From assembly GCF_900589395.1 (NCBI RefSeq), contig NZ_UUIS01000069.1, forward strand, positions 53,366-117,365: a stretch of 64,000 nucleotides of DNA, in the 5' to 3' direction. Position numbers and translations under genes: made by a program. Below the pieces are notes generated by a model. The model saw only the letters and a program-made list of their open reading frames with translations, searched no databases and was not told the DNA's origin. The DNA is from Pseudomonas viridiflava. Its GTDB lineage: Bacteria; Pseudomonadota; Gammaproteobacteria; Pseudomonadales; Pseudomonadaceae. This document shows, one piece after another, positions 60,196 through 64,000 of this stretch. Position 1 is the stretch's first letter. Each line of letters opens with the position of its first letter.

Positions 60196-61287
60196 ATGGG
60201 CTCAGTATTCAGGCAGGAAAAACTTCTTCTACTGGCGGTCATCGCCACCGTAGCGGCCTATGCGCTGGAGCACTTGTTGCTCAGTAACGGGCGCACCGTC
60301 GCGCTGATCGCGGGGCTTGTGCTGGTAGGCTTCATCATCTGCGCGTCGATGCGCGTGGCCCATCATGCCGAAGTGCTGGCCGAAAAGGTCGGCGATCCCT
60401 ACGGCACCATGATCCTGACCCTGTCGGCGGTGCTGGTGGAGGTGGTGATCCTGGCCATCATGATGAGCAACGAGCCTTCGCCAACGCTGGTGCGTGACAC
60501 CATTTATGCCGCGGTGATGCTCGACATCAACGGCATTCTTGGCCTGGCTGCGCTGATGGGCGGGCTCAAGCATGGCGAGCAGTCCTACAACGACAGTTCG
60601 GCGCGCACCTACAGTGTGATGATCCTGACCGCGATGGGCGTGTCGATGGTGGTGCCCGAGTTTATTCCCGAAGGTGACTGGAAGCTGTATTCGGCCTTCA
60701 CCATCGGCGCGATGGTGGTGCTGTATGCCTTGTTCCTGCGTATGCAGGTCGGGCCGCACAGTTATTTTTTCAGCTACAGCTACCCGGAAAAGAAGCAGCA
60801 CAAAGGGGCTGAGCAAGCGCATGGCGCTGCCATCAACCTGACGCGTTCGATCGCGACCCTGGTGGTGGGGGTCATCGTGATCGGCGCGCTGGCCGAGGTC
60901 ATGGCGCAAACGTTGGACCTGGGGCTGGAGGGCAGTGGCGCGCCGCCGGTGATGACCGCCATCCTGGTGGCCGCCATTTCGGCGTCGCCGGAGATTCTTA
61001 CTGCATTGCGTGCCGCCCTGGCCAACCGCATGCAGTCGGTGGTCAATATTGCCCTGGGCGCGTCGCTGTCCACTGTGATCCTGACGGTGCCGGTCATGGA
61101 AGCCATGGCGCTGTACAACGATCAGCCGTTCCAGATGGCAATGACACCGGTGCAGACGGTGATGGTGTTCATCACCTTGCTGGTCTGTGCGATCAACCTC
61201 AATGACGGACAGACCAATGCCATTGAGGGCATGACGCATTTCGTGCTGTTTGCGACGTTCATCATGCTGTCATGCCTGGGGCTCTGA
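60196..61287 (+). CDS. chaA: Calcium/proton (cation/H+) antiporter, ChaA-like
   Basis: 363 residues, about 11 helices in two repeats of the Na/Ca exchanger family. The alpha-repeat acidic motifs are visible in GTMILTLSAVLVEVVILAIM and ISASPEILTALRAALANRMQ. Likely exports Ca2+ or Na+/K+ for protons. Convergent with the next SDR gene. Confidence 0.9.
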   Translation: MGSVFRQEKLLLLAVIATVAAYALEHLLLSNGRTVALIAGLVLVGFIICASMRVAHHAEVLAEKVGDPYGTMILTLSAVLVEVVILAIMMSNEPSPTLVRDTIYAAVMLDINGILGLAALMGGLKHGEQSYNDSSARTYSVMILTAMGVSMVVPEFIPEGDWKLYSAFTIGAMVVLYALFLRMQVGPHSYFFSYSYPEKKQHKGAEQAHGAAINLTRSIATLVVGVIVIGALAEVMAQTLDLGLEGSGAPPVMTAILVAAISASPEILTALRAALANRMQSVVNIALGASLSTVILTVPVMEAMALYNDQPFQMAMTPVQTVMVFITLLVCAINLNDGQTNAIEGMTHFVLFATFIMLSCLGL

Positions 61288-61293
61288 GGCGGT

Positions 61294-61980
61294 TTACCAG
61301 GTCAGGGTTTCGCCCTTGTAGTTGATGAAGTGGTGGCCGCCCTTGCCGGCGTAGGCGTTGAGTTGTTGCACCAGGCCGGTGGTGCTGGTCAGGACGTCGA
61401 TCTCGGCATGCTCGCCGCCCATGTCGGTCTTGACCCAGCCCGGATGCAGCGACAGTACGGTTGGCCGCGGTTCCGGCAAGCGGGTGACGAAGGTGTTGGT
61501 CATGGAGTTCAGGGCAGCCTTGCTGGCTTTATAAAGGCCCATGGTGTCGCCGTCCGGGCAAGCGACGCCGCCCAGCACCGAACTCATGAATGCGATGATG
61601 CCGGTGCCGGGTCGCACCTGGCCAACCAGGTATTCGGCCAGGCGGATGGGGGCTACGGCGTTGGTCAGAAACAACTGGCCCAGTTCGGCGGCGGTCGATT
61701 GGGCCGCGCTCTGATGGGCCGCGCCCAGCGTGCCGGCATTGACGAACAGCACGTCGAACACTTCGCCCTTGAGCTTCTGGATCAGGACTTGCACTGAGGC
61801 ATTGTCATCGATGTCGAGGGTCTCGATGTGCACGCCGCCAATGGTTTTCAAGGCGTCACTTTTTTGCGGGTCGCGCACGGTGGCGATGACTTTCCAGTTC
61901 TGTTCGGTCAGGCGCTGGACCAGCCCCAGGCCCAGGCCGCGAGAGGCACCGATGATCAGCGCAGTTTTTTCGGCAGACAT
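61294..61980 (-). CDS. Short-chain dehydrogenase/reductase
   Basis: 228 residues. Cofactor loop IIGASRGLGLGLVQRL, NAG motif in FVNAGTLGAAHQ, serine region MSSVLGGVA, YxxxK in LYKASKAALNSM. The start at 61980 has AAGGAG upstream; the open frame reaches 62175 but without family sequence. Substrate unknown. Confidence 0.92.
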   Translation of the reverse strand: MSAEKTALIIGASRGLGLGLVQRLTEQNWKVIATVRDPQKSDALKTIGGVHIETLDIDDNASVQVLIQKLKGEVFDVLFVNAGTLGAAHQSAAQSTAAELGQLFLTNAVAPIRLAEYLVGQVRPGTGIIAFMSSVLGGVACPDGDTMGLYKASKAALNSMTNTFVTRLPEPRPTVLSLHPGWVKTDMGGEHAEIDVLTSTTGLVQQLNAYAGKGGHHFINYKGETLTW

Positions 61981-62407
61981 GGAAAACTCCTTTTCTGTGG
62001 GTAGTTGTCGCGCCAGGCGTCGACAGTGCGGTCCGGCAGCGTAATGCAGGCGCGGACCTGTGGATACACTGTTTCTGACCGCAGCGGATGCGGCGACGTG
62101 CGTTCGGCTTTTGGTTGAAAAGTGTACAGACTGCTGCAGGGGGTGATGCGCAAGGCCGTTGCGCAAGGCTTGCACCGGTTATCCACAGGCTGATCCACTG
62201 GTAGGGTGAGTAACGTGCAGGCCGCGAAACTCGGGCGCTTGCGCGGGAGGGCTGGTCGGTTGGGCAATCATCCCTGGCTTGGCTGTGGCAATTGATCAAA
62301 AAACGACCGGTTCCGTGTGAGGGCCGGCCTGCAAGGGCTGTAGCGCAGTGTACTCAGCTTATCCACAGCCGGGTGCACAGCTGCTGTGGGCAATTGAGTG
62401 CCAGGGA
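61981..62407. promoter_or_regulatory. Intergenic region with a cluster of DnaA boxes
   Basis: 427 bases with no gene. Two perfect DnaA boxes TTATCCACA lie at 62179-62187 and 62359-62367 on the plus strand, and a one-mismatch box on the other strand (TGTGGATAC) at about 62066-62074. An imperfect palindrome CACAGCTGCTGTGG lies near 62378-62391. It includes the SDR promoter region. Confidence 0.65.
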
Positions 62408-62995
62408 CTACTCGGTGGCGTGCAGCAGGATGCGGCCACGGCTCAGGTCGGCCAGTTGTCGGCGCAGGGTGTCGACCTGCTCAGGGCTCACGGCAATCGA
62501 CAATTGCACACCATTGGCCGTGAAGTGTTCTTCTTCTACCAGGCCATCGAGTTCGGCCAGTCGTAGCTTGACCAGCGTCAGTTCGCTGAAGCCGCACTCA
62601 AGGTGAAAGGCCTGGCGATGGATCAGGGCTCGCCGCGGCGCCTGTTGCAGGCATTTGTTCGCACCGCCTCCATAGGCGCGGGCCAGTCCACCAGTGCCCA
62701 GCTGGATGCCGCCGTACCAGCGAATGACCAGCACCACGACCTGATCGAAGTCCTGCGCTTCGATGGCCGCCAGGATCGGCCGTCCGGCCGTACCACCTGG
62801 TTCACCATCGTCGTTGCTGCGGTACTGGTCGCCCAGTTTCCAGGCCCAGCAGTTATGGGTGGCGTCCAGGTCGCTGTGCTGTTCTATGAAGGCCTGCGCC
62901 TGAGCGGCGCTGGTGATGGGGCCGGCGAGGGTGATGAAGCGGCTTTTGCGAATCTCCTCGCGAAACTCACAAAAGTCGACAAGGGTCGAGGGCAT
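62408..62995 (-). CDS. yigZ: YigZ/IMPACT family protein
   Basis: 195 residues. Signature DGEPGGTAGRPIL and VIRWYGGIQLGTGGLARAYG mark the UPF0029/IMPACT domain; the C-terminal domain is short and alpha/beta. The role is unclear in bacteria (eukaryotic IMPACT binds GCN1). It follows the TetR gene by 33 bases. Confidence 0.93.
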   Translation of the reverse strand: MPSTLVDFCEFREEIRKSRFITLAGPITSAAQAQAFIEQHSDLDATHNCWAWKLGDQYRSNDDGEPGGTAGRPILAAIEAQDFDQVVVLVIRWYGGIQLGTGGLARAYGGGANKCLQQAPRRALIHRQAFHLECGFSELTLVKLRLAELDGLVEEEHFTANGVQLSIAVSPEQVDTLRRQLADLSRGRILLHATE

Positions 62996-63028
62996 GCACG
63001 GTGTCCGACGGGTTACGGGAGGTGCATA

Positions 63029-63691
63029 TTACAAGGCCGGTGGCGTTAACCCGCAACCCTTGAGGATGATGCGGATCAGGTTGTCGCCTGCCTTGTCCAT
63101 GTCCTGCCGGGTCAGGCGGTTGCGATCGGTAAGAAGGCAGATCTGGTTGGCGAAGTCGGCGTAGTGCTGGGTGCTGCCCCAGAGCAGGAAGATCAGGTTG
63201 ACCGGATCGATCGGGTCCATTTTTCCGGCGTCGATCCAGGCCTGGAAGATAGCGGCGCGTTCCCGGAACCACTGGCGGTAATCCTGGTTGAAGTACTGGT
63301 TCATGCAGGCGCCGCCACTGATGATTTCCATGGCGAAGATCCGCGATGCCTGCGGCTGGCGTCGGGAGAACTCCATTTTTGCGCGGATATAAGCGGTCAG
63401 TGCCTTGGCCGGGTCATCCTCTACCGTCAAGTGATTGAAGGTGGTGTCCCACTGCTCGATGATGTCATTGAGCAGGGCGATGTACAGCCCCTGCTTATTA
63501 TTGAAGTAGTAATGCAGGTTGGCCTTGGGCAGGCCCGCCTTGAGGGCAATGGCGTTCATGCTGGTGCCCTTGAAACCGTGCCGGGCAAACTCATCTTCGG
63601 CGGCCTTGAGAATCAGCTGTTGATTCTTCTGGCGAATACGACTGGCGGGCTTGCTGGGCGACGTGCTGTGCACAGGGACTTCAAAGGGCAT
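63029..63691 (-). CDS. TetR family regulator, RutR-like
   Basis: 220 residues. Helix-turn-helix: FKGTSMNAIALKAGLPKANL followed by HYYFNNKQGLY. The C-terminal ligand domain is close to E. coli RutR: RRQPQASRIFAMEIISGGAC, DPIDPVNLIFLLWGSTQHYA, DFANQ. RutR responds to uracil and pyrimidine/purine status; by similarity this gene may regulate pyrimidine catabolism, but its target is not in the window. Confidence 0.88.
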   Translation of the reverse strand: MPFEVPVHSTSPSKPASRIRQKNQQLILKAAEDEFARHGFKGTSMNAIALKAGLPKANLHYYFNNKQGLYIALLNDIIEQWDTTFNHLTVEDDPAKALTAYIRAKMEFSRRQPQASRIFAMEIISGGACMNQYFNQDYRQWFRERAAIFQAWIDAGKMDPIDPVNLIFLLWGSTQHYADFANQICLLTDRNRLTRQDMDKAGDNLIRIILKGCGLTPPAL

Positions 63692-63886
63692 GGGGCACTT
63701 CCGCAGATCAGAGGTACGAGGGGGCTATGCGCTGCACAGATAACGCACCGATGCGAATCCGACAAGCGCTATTGGTAATTTTGTCTGACAATATCTTTGG
63801 GTGAATACAAAATGCTTCTGTTTATATAGAAGAAGTGGGGCTTAAAGGGGATTGAAGCGTTAATTTCACATGATTGAAATTAAGTG

Positions 63887-63914
63887 TTGACGCCCTGTCT
63901 CAGCGCTCTATAAT
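63887..63914 (+). promoter_or_regulatory. Strong stable-RNA type promoter (probably rRNA operon)
   Basis: -35 TTGACG (63887-63892), spacer 16, perfect -10 TATAAT (63909-63914). About 60 bases upstream are AT-rich with A/T tracts (UP-element-like) and the discriminator is GC-rich (GCGCACC), features of stringently controlled rRNA/tRNA promoters. A hairpin AACTCCTTGA AGA TCAATGAGTT follows (63948-63970). The gene itself is beyond the window edge. Confidence 0.7.
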
Positions 63915-64000
63915 GCGCACCATTCCCGCCGCGGAAGAAACTGAAAACTCCTTGAAGATCAATGAGTTGGATAAGAAATCGGCGAGGGGGTGGTGCTGGC

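Noticed and set aside
62179..62367. Chromosomal origin of replication
   Set aside because: DnaA boxes alone do not make an origin; the dnaA/dnaN/gyrB and rpmH neighbourhood and an AT-rich unwinding region are absent.

Overview
The window is a GC-rich chromosomal segment of a Pseudomonas, most likely of the P. putida group. The evidence is the gene order (aroQ-accB-accC-prmA; cueR-cueA-hypothetical-copZ-bcr; adenine deaminase-chaA), the Pseudomonas-specific PprA/PprB-regulated tad pilus locus, and abundant Pseudomonas REP palindromes of the GTAGGAGC / GTGGGAGGC types. I see no IS, prophage, CRISPR array or tRNA gene. All calls come from reading translations and sequence; no database was searched.

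Layout. 1-6.7 kb: a minus-strand housekeeping block (prmA start, accC, accB, aroQ, dsbD) and a receiver/GGDEF protein. 7-11.2 kb: plus-strand DUF2333 protein, Nudix hydrolase, YciH/SUI1 protein and speA. 11.2-14.3 kb: a palindrome-ended repeat, an orphan truncated VgrG-like gene and a convergent MATE transporter. 14.5-22.4 kb: an alpha-2-macroglobulin lipoprotein and penicillin-binding protein 1C, with a small membrane protein on the other strand between them. 22.6-39.8 kb: the Flp/Tad pilus island, with flp and a stand-alone receiver on one strand, rcpC-rcpA-tadZABC, a REP interruption, tadD and a DUF3613 gene, a membrane-protein gene broken by an in-frame TGA, pprB, fppA, a TadE/F pseudopilin, pprA and finally tadG. 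40-46 kb: two paralogous DUF4136 lipoproteins, cmoM, a MazG-like hydrolase, and a MaoC hydratase-FabG reductase-thiolase set. 46-51 kb: a small membrane protein, a DUF726 hydrolase, a BASS transporter with a divergent AraC regulator, and a RIO kinase. 51.4-54.8 kb: copper efflux (cueR, cueA, periplasmic unknown, copZ) with two clear CueR-type promoters. 54.9-63.7 kb: an MFS exporter, oxidoreductase, LysR, ArsR-like regulator, adenine deaminase, cation/proton antiporter, SDR, YigZ and a RutR-like TetR. The last 120 bases hold a stable-RNA type promoter, probably that of an rRNA operon lying just outside.

How the parts work together. The tad genes supply prepilin (Flp), pseudopilin (TadE/F), peptidase (FppA), secretin (RcpA), SAF-domain protein (RcpC), ATPase and localiser (TadA, TadZ), platform (TadB, TadC), pilotin-like TPR lipoprotein (TadD) and TadG, under a linked PprA kinase/PprB regulator. 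The copper genes form one CueR regulon. The MaoC/FabG/thiolase trio could run three steps of acyl-CoA metabolism. The most unusual material is a family of palindrome-ended repeats (four clear copies and one possible), an alanine at the expected Flp cleavage site, a PprB-like lone receiver beside flp, a decayed VgrG, and a cluster of DnaA boxes.
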